The notes beneath the pieces were generated by a model. It did no database searches. It saw only the letters and a list, made by a program, of their open reading frames with translations, and was not told the origin of the DNA. A stretch of DNA of 64,000 bases from Neodiprion pinetum (taxonomy: Eukaryota > Arthropoda > Insecta > Hymenoptera > Diprionidae). The stretch is from the NCBI RefSeq assembly GCF_021155775.2, contig NC_060233.1:41147609-41211608 (forward strand), in the 5' to 3' direction. Positions 51,305-62,754 of the stretch are shown piece after piece. The position numbers were made by a program, and so were the translations under genes. The stretch's first letter is position 1. Each line of letters opens with the position of its first letter.

Positions 51305-51565
51305 TTAACCCTCTGCCGGCAGCCATTATCTGATATCCTTACCCGAGCAGCCCATATATATTACCCAGAAATAGTTTTGTTCATAAAAATGGTCCCAATT
51401 AATAATTTTTAATTTATAAATAGTGAAACGGAATCACCAGAGTGTCAAGTGTACGGTGGTATTATATAGGTGCGAATTCGTTAATGCTAAACAGGAACTA
51501 GCCAAATTCACCTCAGTCCTATTCCTAGGTAATATAAGTATGTAAGGTTGCCTTTAGAGGGTCAA
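51305..51565. mobile_element. Degenerate MITE-like element, possibly piggyBac-type
   Basis: The left end reads TTAACCCTCTGCCGGCAGCC. The reverse complement of the right end reads TTGACCCTCTAAAGGCAACC, an imperfect terminal inverted repeat. Further in, the left arm has tatattacccagaaatag and the right arm (reverse complement) tatattacctaggaatag, so the arms are related over some 50-65 bp with a gap. TTAA at the left and TCAA at the right would be a piggyBac-style TTAA duplication with one mutation. The 261 bp interior encodes nothing. Superfamily is an inference from the TTAACCCT ends. Confidence 0.5.
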
Positions 51566-51897
51566 GCCTGTGTGTAAACGAAAGTTGTATAAATGTACAA
51601 TTATCTTCACAGGGAGGATTGCAGTTTCGCCATCACAATGATTCATAATGTTCAACTAGAATTCCACAACTTGCAGAGACTTCATTATATAGATTTAGAA
51701 ATGTCTTTTGAACACGGTAACTGACACAGCTTTGAGGAGAAATCATTGTGTAGAAGCGTTGCTTAAAAATAGACGTTAATGGCACGGACTCTTGAAATAT
51801 TAACTAGTTTAATTTTATGCAAACGTGACATAATAAGTCTGCAAAATGAGACCCATTTGTGAATAAAAACCCTGCCGTCTGACAGCAATAAGATCCA

Positions 51898-51903
51898 TTT
51901 ATT
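51898..51903 (-). terminator. Poly(A) signal of CYB5D1
   Basis: Minus-strand AATAAA 17 bp after the CYB5D1 stop codon. Confidence 0.5.
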
Positions 51904-51919
51904 TCTCATTCTGTCAATT

Positions 51920-52644
51920 TCAAGCCTCAGTTAGATCGTCATTGTAGTAGCAAAGCAAGCAAGGTATATAAAAATCATCTGGAAGTCCAGCGGCAATGAA
52001 TCGATCTCTTTCATCAAGGATCCCATTTTCGGTCAAGGTGCAGCGAGAATCAATGTCTTTTCCTTCGAATTTCCAAGTGTACGAGACGCCATGGTTGTTG
52101 AAACCCAAAAATCGTTCCTGGATTCGTTCGATGTTATCCTCCTCGCAAACCTGTACACGGCAATTATTATCCCAGTCAAGTAATGAGGAAGATAAACCCC
52201 GATATCAGGTTTCCACTTTCTCATGCTCACCGATATCACTGCCTGGGTACCGACGAGGACGTTCAGGACCTTGCAAGGTCTCGGATTTCTAGTAAGATTC
52301 CCAATCTTATATCTTTCTTCTAGCCACCAAGGACAGCGATCCAAAGGTCGCCAAGACGCAGTTGGTGCCGCAGGATTGACGTCAGGAATAGGTCCATGCG
52401 GACAGTAAGGTACGGCGACTCCTGTCACCGGATGAACGTAGTGCCGGATGTCGTTTACGCGGTGATCAAACCAGTGGCTTATATCTTTGCCGGCGTGGGC
52501 GAGGATCGGTTTGATCTGATCACTGCCTTGATACAGGCCGCAGAGATCCGTCAAGTCGTAAACACCCCCGAGATAGGAAACCCAACAGTCCTTCGGGGAG
52601 TTGTGGATCACCACTTCTGTTGGTAGATAGTAACGGTCCATCAT
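51920..52644 (-). CDS. CYB5D1: Cytochrome b5 domain-containing protein 1
   Basis: Haem-binding b5-fold protein; the vertebrate member has been linked to cilia, but its reaction is unknown. Two exons, 52644-52231 and 52150-51920, total 645 nt, giving 214 residues (human about 228). Exon 1 holds the b5-like domain: LPTEVVIHNSPKDCWVSYLG, VYDLTDL, then AGKDISHWFDHRVNDIRHYV, with two His residues fitting the axial haem ligands, followed by CPHGPIPDV and PWW. Exon 2 carries the conserved C-terminal part, with SYTWKFEGKDID, LTENGILDE and the terminal YYNDDLTEA. The classic HPGG b5 motif is replaced by AHAGKD, as usual in this subfamily. The start is the first of two adjacent ATG codons; MBOAT7 diverges on the other side. 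Confidence 0.93.
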
Positions 52645-53467
52645 GGGGTTTTCGTGTAGGTTGTACCACGGAGCTAATTTTCAGCGTACATTTCGTATCC
52701 TCGATGCGCGGAACACGTGCCATTGCATTGAAGAGTTAAATGTTTGATTGTCTTTTAATCGAAAACACATTTGTTTCCTCGTGAGCGAGAAGTAAAGAGG
52801 GACGTGAATACGTCATGTTTCTAACAATCTTCTTTATCGATCAGCTACGAAGGCAATTTCTTCTTTATTACTCGTCGCAAAAACATGAAACCGGGACAAT
52901 GGGTAAGCCGATACACGCGGGACTTCCTTTACCTTCTAGAAGTAAGCTGAATACGAAATTTCTTCTTTGCGTGGTTTCATTATCCGTATACTAGGCATTG
53001 TTGCTGATTTCCCCATTACGCTACCTCCAGTTCCTTCAGTTAATTAAGAATCTTATTCATTCCTAATTTCGTACCTAAAAGAACCTTTTATTTTAGACAT
53101 GATGTTTATTCACCGAGAGGAGAAGGCTATCGGCCGTCAAATATTTGACCTCTTATTTGATATCTTAGCTACATCAAATATCATCTTTGCGATACAGTAG
53201 CTACTATCGCTCTACGATACATTCGTAATCATGTAGTAACAACGTCCCTACCGGCATTGATAGACTTACACGCTTACACGCGTGTCACTTGCCGCTCTTA
53301 TAACTTGCTCATAAAGCTGTAGTGGCCGCGGCACACGCAGCGAGCAGTCACGCCGCGCGTCTCGGATCGACTGGTTGATATTTACGACTAGCGAGTTGCT
53401 ATTTGCACGGGACTGACTGCCACTCGGCAGTGAAAAATTTCGCACCGACCCAAACCCGTGAAGAAAA
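52645..53467. promoter_or_regulatory. Divergent intergenic region between CYB5D1 and MBOAT7
   Basis: 823 bp separate the two start codons. No coding region is seen. The right third (53290-53467) is GC-richer and is probably the MBOAT7 promoter and 5' UTR. No TATA box or single clear motif is assigned. Confidence 0.5.
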
Positions 53468-55894
53468 ATGTCGTGGGATGACATCGTCTACGTCTTACTG
53501 CTTCTTTTTTGTATCGGGTTCGGGCATTGCTACCGAGAAATAAAGGATCCCTTAGCAAAGCAATGGACTGGCACTGGAGTTGGGTTTGCAGTGGCATTCC
53601 TAGCTACTGGATCGCAAATAATTCATCCGATATTCGTCACCCTTGTGAACGCAGTAATTGTTACTCGCTTATCTTGGAAGTACGCTTTTCCATTGTATTT
53701 GCTATTATTGTTTTTATTGTTCAGACTGCTACTTTAATTTGTATTTTATATTGTAAACCACATATCAATTATTTTCATAAACATATTATATCAATCCTTA
53801 GGCAATGTCACATCGTTAGTTTTGCCTTCACGTTCTTCTACTTGCTGGGTTTCTTTCGTCTGGCTGATTGGTACGGATTGTCTTTACCATCGGGACCTGG
53901 TAATATGATACAGATGATGCTGACACTGAAGTTGGTTGGACTGGCATTTGAAATCAATTCAGCTGCAACGGCACCAGCTGATGATCCATCGGGTGCCAAA
54001 TCTCCAGCTTTTGATAAAGTTGGATTCATTGATGTTTTCCACTATGGTTTTAACTACGCAGGGCTATTGACTGGTAACAACCTTCGTCACATTATTTGGT
54101 AGCTTTTGTAGCTTTCAACTCTCCAGGAAATTAAGAGAGTCAACACTAGTTTTTGAAATCGCAACAGATATCAGGCAGTTAATGATAAAAGGCCCATTGA
54201 TAAACGGACCTGATATCATCAATCAATTCCTAGTTTGCTCTTTCATCATGTCTTCTCGGTATGTTTCCTAGATTCAGAATACTATTATTGATTATAGTTG
54301 GGAAAGCCCTTGATCCCTGCGAGGCTGTAGTTACTAACTTTGTCCTGATTGGTCTCTTTGATCGATGTAAATTGATTGAACGATTAGTTATAGCAGCAAC
54401 GGTTTAAATTTTATCTATAAGTGTTTTTTTTTCAAAAGCAAAGCAGTCATAATCCTTGAAATCTAAATTTGTTTGAATGTTCACAAATCTCACTTGTAGT
54501 ATTCAATGTAGATTTAAAATTGAAATGCAGTCACTCCATATGTGGAGGTCAATATTCATTATACCAGTTAAGTATATAAGTATATTCAAATAGTATATTC
54601 AAATAGACTGTGCATGATAATGACTTGTATATTTAATCGATCAGTAAAAATACGATTGTTATCCACAGCACGAAAATGACAAGAGTCTCAATAACTTGTT
54701 ATTTTGCAGGACCGTACTATCGCTACAGGACATACTGGGATTCAATTTACAGACCATTTGCCCAAATCGCGGATCACTGGGGAGTTACACTGGGTAAACT
54801 GAAAGAAATTGCAGTTTACAGTACAATCTACCTCCTCTTAGGGTACTACTACCCTTCAGAGGTGAATGATCCTACTTTATTTCATACGATAGAATGGAGA
54901 ACTTGAATTGTATACGAACTTTTTTATTTTAAACAGCACGTCTTCTTTCAATTTTTTTTAGTACTTTCTGGCCGATGAATTCATGAAGCGTAGCTTCTGG
55001 TACCGAATTTGGTATATTTACCCATCATTTCTCGTATTCAAAATGAGGATCTACGCAGGCATGGCACTTTCCGAATGCGTTTGCACAATGGCTGGAGTAG
55101 GGGCTTATCCGACGAGCTGTACGACAATCTCTGGTCTAGGGCCGAAGAACTATCAGGCATTTGAAAACTTGTGAGAATGAATTATGTTTTTCCCCTTCTT
55201 TATTTAGAAATGAAACTGTTCATTTGATCACTACTTCCGCTGTTCCTTCTACAGGAGTAAGAATCCAGAGAAGATAAAGGCTGAAGATATCGATTTTGAG
55301 ACTATTCATAACATCAACACGTGGGGCGTTGAGAGCTGTACAAATGTCAGAGTAGCCATGAAGATGTGGAACACATGCACACAATACTGGATGGCTGCAT
55401 ATGTGTATAAAAGATTTCCTCACAAAGTACTCAGAGTACCAGTTACATTTCTTATATCCGCTCTATGGCATGGATATTATGCCGGTTATTACATCTGCAT
55501 TTGTTCGGTCGTGTTTTATTTGCCAATGGACGACATTTACGTGAAATTCTACAAACAAAGTAAAGAGAATAGCCTGGTTAGTACAGGTTTATATGTAACA
55601 AAAATTGATTTGACGATATTTCTGGTATTTTGCAGCATAATTATTTGTTTCAATGTTTATAAAAACTTGAATTTCTTACAGGCAAAGAAAGGCTGGGGTT
55701 TCATGGGATGGTTCATGAAAACTTTCTGCATGTCTTATCTAGCAGCTTCTTTCCAAGTACTCAAATTGCGAGATGCACTCAACTATTATGGCAGTGTTTA
55801 CTATGTGGGCCAAGTGCTTGTGGCCGTACTGTACGTGATTGGAAGAATTCTGCAACCATACATTTTAGTAAAACCTAAAGTCAAGGAGGGTTGA
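53468..55894 (+). CDS. frj: MBOAT7-type lysophosphatidylinositol acyltransferase (farjavit)
   Basis: Membrane-bound O-acyltransferase; MBOAT7/LPIAT1 adds polyunsaturated acyl chains, chiefly arachidonate, to lysophosphatidylinositol in the ER. Exons 53468-53679, 53802-54073, 54710-54861, 54962-55170, 55255-55576 and 55682-55894 total 1380 nt, giving 459 residues (human 472). The N-terminus MSWDDIVYVLLLLF starts a run of hydrophobic segments. Family blocks include MLTLKLVGLAFE, GPYYRYRTYWD and CVCTMAGVGAYP. The two catalytic residues fit N321 (MWNTCTQYW) and H354 (SALWHGYYAGYY). The protein ends KPKVKEG. The last intron (55577-55681, 105 bp) is in frame and free of stops. AATAAA is at 56153. 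Drosophila has related MBOATs (oysgedart, nessy), but the sequence fits MBOAT7 best. Confidence 0.93.
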
Positions 55895-56152
55895 TCTCAG
55901 GATTGTTGAAAATTGTTATTCTATCTCATTATTATTCTAGCATGCATGCACATATTTTGTACCTTTATTACAATTTTACGTTAACTCTAATGTATCTACT
56001 ACGAATCTCAAATTATACTTTTACGTTTAAGTGGGTATGTATACATAGGTATACATTTATTCATAGAAATATTTCAAAATCTCTATCAAATCTCTTTATG
56101 TAAAATTAGATAGTATATGAATTTACCTGATACGAGGAGCAAAAAATCTCGA

Positions 56153-56158
56153 AATAAA
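56153..56158 (+). terminator. Poly(A) signal of MBOAT7
   Basis: AATAAA about 260 bp after the MBOAT7 stop codon, the first on the sense strand. Confidence 0.45.
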
Positions 56159-57539
56159 AATGGAGAAAACTAGTAGGTAAACTTGTCAATTTACAGGAAG
56201 TATTCCTGAATGCATTTAATTACAATTTTACAAGACAGTGTGAGAGAGAATCATGGTGTTATTAAAAGTCAAGAAATGTTACCAAAAATCGTATTTATTG
56301 TCATCTCAAAAAGTACATTCCACATCCCTTGAAGTCCTCGGAGAATCTTCTATACATACGTATAGGTAGTTGTGCATTTGGGGCATTTTTATATTTTTAA
56401 ATCATGGCCATCGGATAACCCTTCGACTTTGATTTTAGGAATAAAGTTAGTTAGAAAATCTAAAAAATTCTTAAAATCTTGGGTTACGTATCAACATCTT
56501 CAACTAGCAACCCACAATAGACTGACTGTTGCTTTTACTTATTTATTTTTCTTCAAAAACCTCCAAAATGAATAGAAGTGAACTATAGCCGTCCTGGGAG
56601 TTTAGGCTTAAAAATGTTGATCATTGACACTAGATTTTTAAGACTGTTTTCCCATTTTTAAATTACGCCAAAGACATGTTGGTTTTCAAAAATTATATGC
56701 AAAACAAATCCACTCAAACAATCTGAAAAATACCCCATTTACTTTATATTGTCACCAATTATATAAGATCTTACCTTTTCAACTACGAAAATTGTTGACC
56801 ATCGAATTCCTGAAATTCAGATACACAAAAACACATGATATCCCCAGCCTATGCCATTTATTAAGGAGTAGTGGCAATTTTCTGAATGGTAGACTACTAA
56901 ACGGAAGACGTCTTTCATATTAACCCACGAATAATATAACCATCACAAAGTAACATAGATCAGCAAGCCCAACAAGAACGTTTACTGTTGATTTCAAGCA
57001 AATGTTACGTTTATAGAATATGAAAAGTAGAAGAACGTAATCAATTCAACACGTATCAACTCAGAACGTAGCACAAACAATAAACTTCAATGAACAAAAC
57101 CATAAGACTACTTGTAAAGACTATCTCCTTGATTATCATTTATTACAATTCAATTAATGATGATCAACAGTAAACTGTTTTCTTTATAATTTACTGGGAA
57201 ACGAGAAACCTTTGTACACGTGCACCAATAATTCTTGATTTTGAGATCAATGGTTTGTTAATGAGGAACTGAGGGGGCTGGACGAAAAGGAAAATTAAAA
57301 CTAACATGTGTTCTTGGTACGGAGATTCGCTCAAAACACAGTTTTTGCCAACTCTACACATTGCATAAATACGGGAAATTTCCTTGTGTAGTATCGGAGG
57401 AAAAGGACAGAGTGGTAAGTGGGTGGAATGCATGTTTTTACTCATCCTTTTTTTGCAGCCATCCTCTCACTCATTAAACACTTGAACAGAACCACATATG
57501 GATCTCGTGATCAGGAATATTAATGAATGTGTATAAAAA

Positions 57540-57907
57540 AAAGGTAGACTCTGTTCATTGCTGCTATATGCGTTGCTGCTTGCGAGGTCTGGTGATTCTC
57601 GTGCTACCTGCGAGTAAAGATCGGCTGCGACAGCACAGCGTAGTTCTGGCTGCTTTCGGCAATTTCTGTGCTCGAGTGCTCTCAGCAATATCTCAGCACT
57701 CTGACCCCCCAGACTGCTCACGCTCGCACACTTTCGCCTGACTGGTCGCGAACTCGCTTTCACCAGACCACCAACCGCTCGCTCGCTACTGCACACTGCA
57801 TACTGCTTACAGCCCCGCTACTCGGCTTACTGCTTACTCAGCTACCCCCATCATCAGCTACACTCGCCACGCCACTCCTTCCCACCGCCTGTGGCACCAT
57901 AAAATAA
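57540..57907. other. C/T-rich, CpG-containing island of unknown nature
   Basis: About 370 bp, visibly GC-richer than the flanks. The + strand is strongly pyrimidine-biased in its second half (repeated actgc, cgctcgctc, ctcgcc, ccaccgcc). Edges are sharp against AT-rich DNA. A 79-codon frame (57668-57907) is rich in S, T, L and P and looks like compositional chance. It could be a promoter of an unannotated transcript, an exon of a non-coding RNA, or a transposon remnant. Confidence 0.4.
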
Positions 57908-60172
57908 CAACTTAGTTACATGAAATAACTTCGCTGCTTCCATATTTGACTCTATCATTTATATTATACAAGTATTGACGATTCAAGCGGATATCAAATG
58001 GATGTCATGTGTTTTTTCTGTTTTTAAAATCTTAAAATTATGGGGTACATTAAAATGAGATGGATGATTGTTTAAGTGAGCATTCTCAAGATGAAACAAT
58101 GATAAACATACCCAAATCAATACATTACATGTATCTCATGGTTTCATTGTTTTTTTCCCCAAGCACACTGCCAATTTTGTCACACACTTTTTATTTTTAC
58201 CATGTATTATGTTATATTCAGTGTAGAACTAGTGAGTGCATAAAAAAAATATTGTTATTCTAAGGAACCTGTAAAGATTTCAACTTTTTTTACTTTGGTT
58301 CACAAATTATGTGGACTTGTAAAAATGCGCGGAGTCACACACACAATTCTGTTTCCGAAGAACAGCACAAAAATAAAATGTGTTTTCAAATTATGAAAAA
58401 AAAACCTTGTTTTAAAAACTGATGCAAACCGACAATTTATCAACGTGATCAAAATAGTTTGAAAAAAAAAAAAGAAAAATAATAATCTGAGTATATCAAG
58501 ATCGTCTTTATTTAATTATTCATAATATCAAACATGAAACCTGGCATATAAAATTTTCGACCCATTATTGCCAATTTAATAACTACATGGTAATACTTTA
58601 TCAAGTGAAACTTTAATAAAGTCAGCAATGATACTTTCGAACTCATCTGAGAATACAAAGGCAACTTTAAGGCTATCCATCCATTTTACAATTGTTATGA
58701 TTATACGAACATTACTATTACTACTATTGTTATTCTTCTTCTTATTATTATTATCATTAATGTTACGATTATTGCTGAGAAGGTATTCCTATCAAATTTC
58801 ATCGATCATACGATTAAAATTATGCAGTAATTATTGATATTCAAAACTACTACAGGGAATATTAATTCCATGATGTATCACTGAGAGAACATTTACAGTC
58901 TTCTAGATCTATACAACACTCATTTTTATTAGTTGATTCAATTTCAAGCAAAAATATTAGCCTTTGCAGCATAATTTACTTTATTATAAATGGCAAATTT
59001 ACACAAACAAACCTGTAAATCGCACTACAGAACATAGAACTTAAGTTTAACGCTCGGACATATCATGATTCTCAACTTCTAATACAAGTTAAAGAAAATT
59101 TGTATGCTCAGGTAGGGTCAATCTAATTAAGGGTAATGTGAGCAAAACTACATTCAATATCAGAGTACAATGATTCTGTACAAATTTAGATTTAATTGTC
59201 AATTAGTTTTGAAGGTTTTTGTAAGTTCAGTTTAGTGTTCCAATCTCCATAGGGCGTGGAATTACTTGTTCTAAGTTTTGTTTCAATTGTTAATCTACCT
59301 GTAGTACCTGACTGAATTACTGAATTCGCACGATTTTTATAGCTTTTTCATGATATTACACAAAAAGATTTGGAAACATCTGAGTCAGAGAATTTGATCC
59401 GTACAATCTTGTGAAAACTCGACATGAAGCAAAAATATTGAAGTTTTAAGAGCTATTTTCAAGGGATAGAAAATTTTAAGCAAGAAACCGTTTTTATTTT
59501 CAATGATGAAAACTATCATTACAAACGAGTTGAATAGTGCAAATATGATGACTCTTTTACAAAAATTGTACTGAAAATTTGTAAAGAAAAAAATAGCTTG
59601 CGAACACTCGTATCACAACAACCTTACACAATTGCACTACAATTCTCATGAATTTAGTTTAGAAGTAGATGAGTCATTAATTTCAATGATAACTTCAAAC
59701 TTGTTATACAAAAATATGGAATACGACTATTTAGCTGAAGTGTAATCCACATACAATTGTAATTATTTATTTACTTTTATTTTTGGGTAGTTTTCTATAT
59801 GGTGTTGAAAAAATAAAAAACGTCAACATGGTACTGTTTTAGATCACAAGAAGGTCGGATTAATTATAGTATCAAATTGAATCACGAGAAAGAGCATGGC
59901 AAAGGAATATCTGATGTTCATGACAAAACCTAACTAATGGTGTAATCTAAATCAGCAACAATAATAAACGTCTAAATTGTTGAAGATTTCATTCTTAAAA
60001 CCGTAGCTTTCTCAAGTCTTTGCTAATGTAGTTTATGTATATTACACTATAATTAAACTAGGTTCTTTTTATTCAAAACCCACCCAAGTGCGTCATTGTA
60101 GGGTAATATAATAAATGATAGAAAGATGTGAACAAGGTAATGTGGCTTAGGTACAGAGTATAATGGAATACC

Positions 60173-60178
60173 TTTATT
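60173..60178 (-). terminator. Poly(A) signal of SRSF2
   Basis: Minus-strand AATAAA about 80 bp past the SRSF2 stop; usable as a proximal site. Longer 3' UTR forms cannot be excluded. Confidence 0.5.
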
Positions 60179-60258
60179 GTTTTGTCAGAATGCTTTACTG
60201 CTTTTGCAACTGAGCACATCCATCAGTTCCCTGCTATACACTCTGAGCCATATCATCT

Positions 60259-61494
60259 TCAATCCCTACAAGCAAAAAGATGAATTATAGAAAGACTATT
60301 TTCCCAATTCAATTCAAGACTGATATGAGTTAATTATTCCAGTGTTTGAGGTGCAAAATTTTTATAAACTACAAATGGTATGAAGATGGATATGTAGTAA
60401 TGCTTACCTTGACTTGGAACGGCTATCTTTCTGTCTTTCCTGCGATTTGCTGCGTGAGTGTGACTTGCCACGAGAGCTCTTGCTGTCCGAACGGGAACGA
60501 CTGCGGCTGCGACTGTAAGATCGTTTGCGATCTCGATCGCGACTGCGTGACCTAGACCGAGACCTGGAACGTGAACGTCTACGGTCCCTGCTTCTGCTAC
60601 GTGATCTGACAAATGAATGAGGGTATTTGAAGTTAACGATTCGCGGTTGAAAATGAATTTTGACTTTAATAATTTAATTCGTTACTTCTTTCCAAAAGTT
60701 GAACAAAGGGTTGATGATTTCAACTACAAAATACACAGAATAGGGAATGTCTCGGTAAGAACATCTGCATAAAAATCATTAATCGCTTTTCATTCATGTA
60801 GCCGACCTAACGGAATTGTAAAGAACTAACAAAACTCTACCAAATACGTTATCAATATCTTGATGCAACAATGAGGATCAAAACAGGGAAATCAGTCAAC
60901 AATGAACCGAGAGACTGGTTAATAGAAGAAAGACTAACCTTCCGCGACGTCGGCTTCCGCGGCTTCGGTGCGGTGAAGTTGGCCGTCCATAACGAGCCAT
61001 CTGAACTCTCAACTCCCTGCCGTCAAGGAGACGTCCATCCATGGCGTCAAGTGCATCTTCGGCGTCCCGCTTGTCGTAGAATCTGCGGAAAATAGAATAG
61101 AGCGTACAGTACTAGGGTCAGAATAACGAATACGGAACTGAAAATAGCCGGGGCAAAAATATTGAGCGGCAGCTGCGTGTGAGACGGGTGACGTCACGGG
61201 TCCCGTTTACGACGTACGTACGCGTTTTATGTACACATTCAAGCAATTAACATAGCGCGCGACGATCGTCGGTTGGGAGGCAAGGTAAGAGGGTAATTTT
61301 ATGTAAGATTACCTGACGAAGGCGAAGCCTCGACTCTCACGGGTGAATCGGTCACGAGGTATGTAAATGTCCCCAACTTCGCCGCATCGCTCGAACACGC
61401 GTCTCAGATCCTCCGGCGTTGTTCTATACGTGAGATTATCGACTTTCAACGACACCATGCCGTCGATACGGGGCGGCGGCCTGCCGTAGCTCAT
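60259..61494 (-). CDS. SC35: Serine/arginine-rich splicing factor 2 (SC35)
   Basis: SR protein that binds exonic enhancers and promotes spliceosome assembly in nuclear speckles. Exons in transcript order: 61494-61313, 61082-60939, 60605-60408 and 60265-60259. They total 531 nt, giving 176 residues. One RRM (about residues 14-92) has RNP2 as LKVDNL and RNP1 as RGFAFVRF, the latter split by the first intron. The start MSYGRPPPRIDGMVSLKV is the typical SRSF2 N-terminus. After MARYGRP comes a short arginine-rich hinge, then an RS domain (RSRSRSRDRR, SRSRSRSRSRDRDRKR), ending KDSRSKSRD. The last exon supplies only seven coding bases including the stop, so most of it is 3' UTR. That layout suits the splicing-based autoregulation known for vertebrate SRSF2, but this is not shown here. 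Confidence 0.96.
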
Positions 61495-62066
61495 TTTCTT
61501 GTTACTCTTGTATACTTTCACTGACAATAGAATAGCGTATTCACACCAAATTAAGCAAAATAAACCGCCGCTCTGTCTTTCGCATCGAACGATGCCAAGA
61601 TGGCGAATGACGGAAGCACCGAAACTTTCAACAAGGGGAGGTGGCGCGGCGGAACCGGAAATCTGGACGCGCGTACGACGCGGACGCCGCCGAATTAATT
61701 CACTGACGAAGTCAAATCCACTTACGGCGGGCTGCGTTTGAAACTTCCCACTATTTGTGACGCGTTCGAATACACTACCGCATTTAACGGTTTCAGGATA
61801 AATGTAATTAAAAAAATGGAACAGCAATAAATAAATATGTGAAAATTACTAGAATGCAATAATTGTTGTGCCCACGAAACCCTCTTATTTAAATTTTTTT
61901 TTTTTTTCTAAATAAACAAAAGTGAACTTTGTTGAATCATCGTTGTGGGATAGAGTATCCGGTCTTGACTTTGCTCTCTATTTTTTAAGTCTCTTTCACC
62001 CCAAATTTTATTTCACCTCTTAACCTTTTACTGATAATACAACTGCACGAAATTCAAATAGTGAAA
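61495..62066. promoter_or_regulatory. Divergent intergenic region between SRSF2 and a small gene
   Basis: 572 bp between start codons. The SRSF2-proximal 250 bp is GC-rich (gcgcgtacgacgcggacgcc) and looks like a CpG-type promoter; the rest is AT-rich with a T-run near 61898. The two genes probably share or abut promoters. Confidence 0.5.
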
Positions 62067-62754
62067 ATGGAAAAAATGTCACTGAGAGATATCGGCTTAA
62101 TGTACGACGAGCAGTTCAACAAAAAAATGGAGATAGCTAAATTTTTGCTCAAGAATTTAGGCAATAAGAAAGGTTGGCGTACCTAATCTGAAAAAAGCTT
62201 TTTACTACTCCTTTTTGACTCATGCAAGATATTACATCAACTCAACAGAGATACAATTGGCAACTAAATGGCTTATCAGAGTGAGCAACATAAAATCAGC
62301 TGACTTGGAAGTGAAGAAAAATAGGAACGCCTTCCTGTCATACGTGGTAAAAGTTCTGCGCGACGGTGTTCTGCGTGGCTGTTTAGAGTCTGAGCCAGAT
62401 TTACTCTGTGATCCGGATAATAGTTTGGCATTTTTGGATTACCCAGTAAAATCTATTACAAAATAATATAAAATTCTAGAACTTTTTATTACCACTATCA
62501 GGGTATCATGAAATGTAAATAAAATCACTCAACATCAGGATGAATTCACTGGGAAGTCTGCGGAAGAAATTTTAAAAGACACGGTTAACCAGCCGATGAT
62601 TCAGTTCCACTCAAAATGGTCCGAGGATCACAGAACATATGTGGCGGTAAAGCCAATACCAGGAAGAGGAGCTCTGGTCTACATGGCAGTTTCGAAGAAA
62701 CCAGGCATGCAGAATTGGGACCTTCCTTCTCTTAAGAAAGCCCCCCAAGATTAG
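62067..62754 (+). CDS. Small uncharacterised protein, 172 residues
   Basis: Exons 62067-62172, 62249-62445 and 62539-62754 total 519 nt, giving 172 residues and TAG. I do not recognise the protein with confidence. The N-terminal half is helical and basic (MEIAKFLLKNLGNKK, ATKWLIRVSN), followed by KKNRNAFLSYVVKVLRDGVL, then a CLESEPD and LAFLDYP turn region. This loosely recalls DUF4485-type domains (RN-x-FL ... L-x-x-G-x-L), a weak guess. The C-terminal half (PMIQFHSKWSEDHRTYVAVK, then PGRGALVYMAV) looks like a small beta-rich unit. There is no signal peptide or membrane segment. The first two ATG codons are close (M1, M4). Splice sites fit phase 1 then phase 0; a nearer acceptor at 62229 would break the frame. 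AATAAA is at 62850. Confidence 0.75.

Larger units (their letters stand above)
55895..60258. other. Intergenic region between MBOAT7 and SRSF2 (convergent)
   Basis: The two genes point toward each other across 4.4 kb. The outer parts are their 3' UTRs. The middle is AT-rich with A-runs and no supported coding frame, except for a C-rich island at 57540-57907 listed separately. No transposon ends or RNA gene were recognised. Confidence 0.55.

Noticed and set aside
57668..57907. 79-codon S/T/L/P-rich frame in the C-rich island
   Set aside because: It is explained by the pyrimidine bias; no domain or splice partner is visible.
62215..62466. Reading the middle exon of the small gene as a separate single-exon ORF with an ATG-like start at 62215
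   Set aside because: The start is TTG-like, the acceptor at 62248 joins in phase with the upstream exon, and the donor at 62445 joins the next exon in frame. It is an internal exon.
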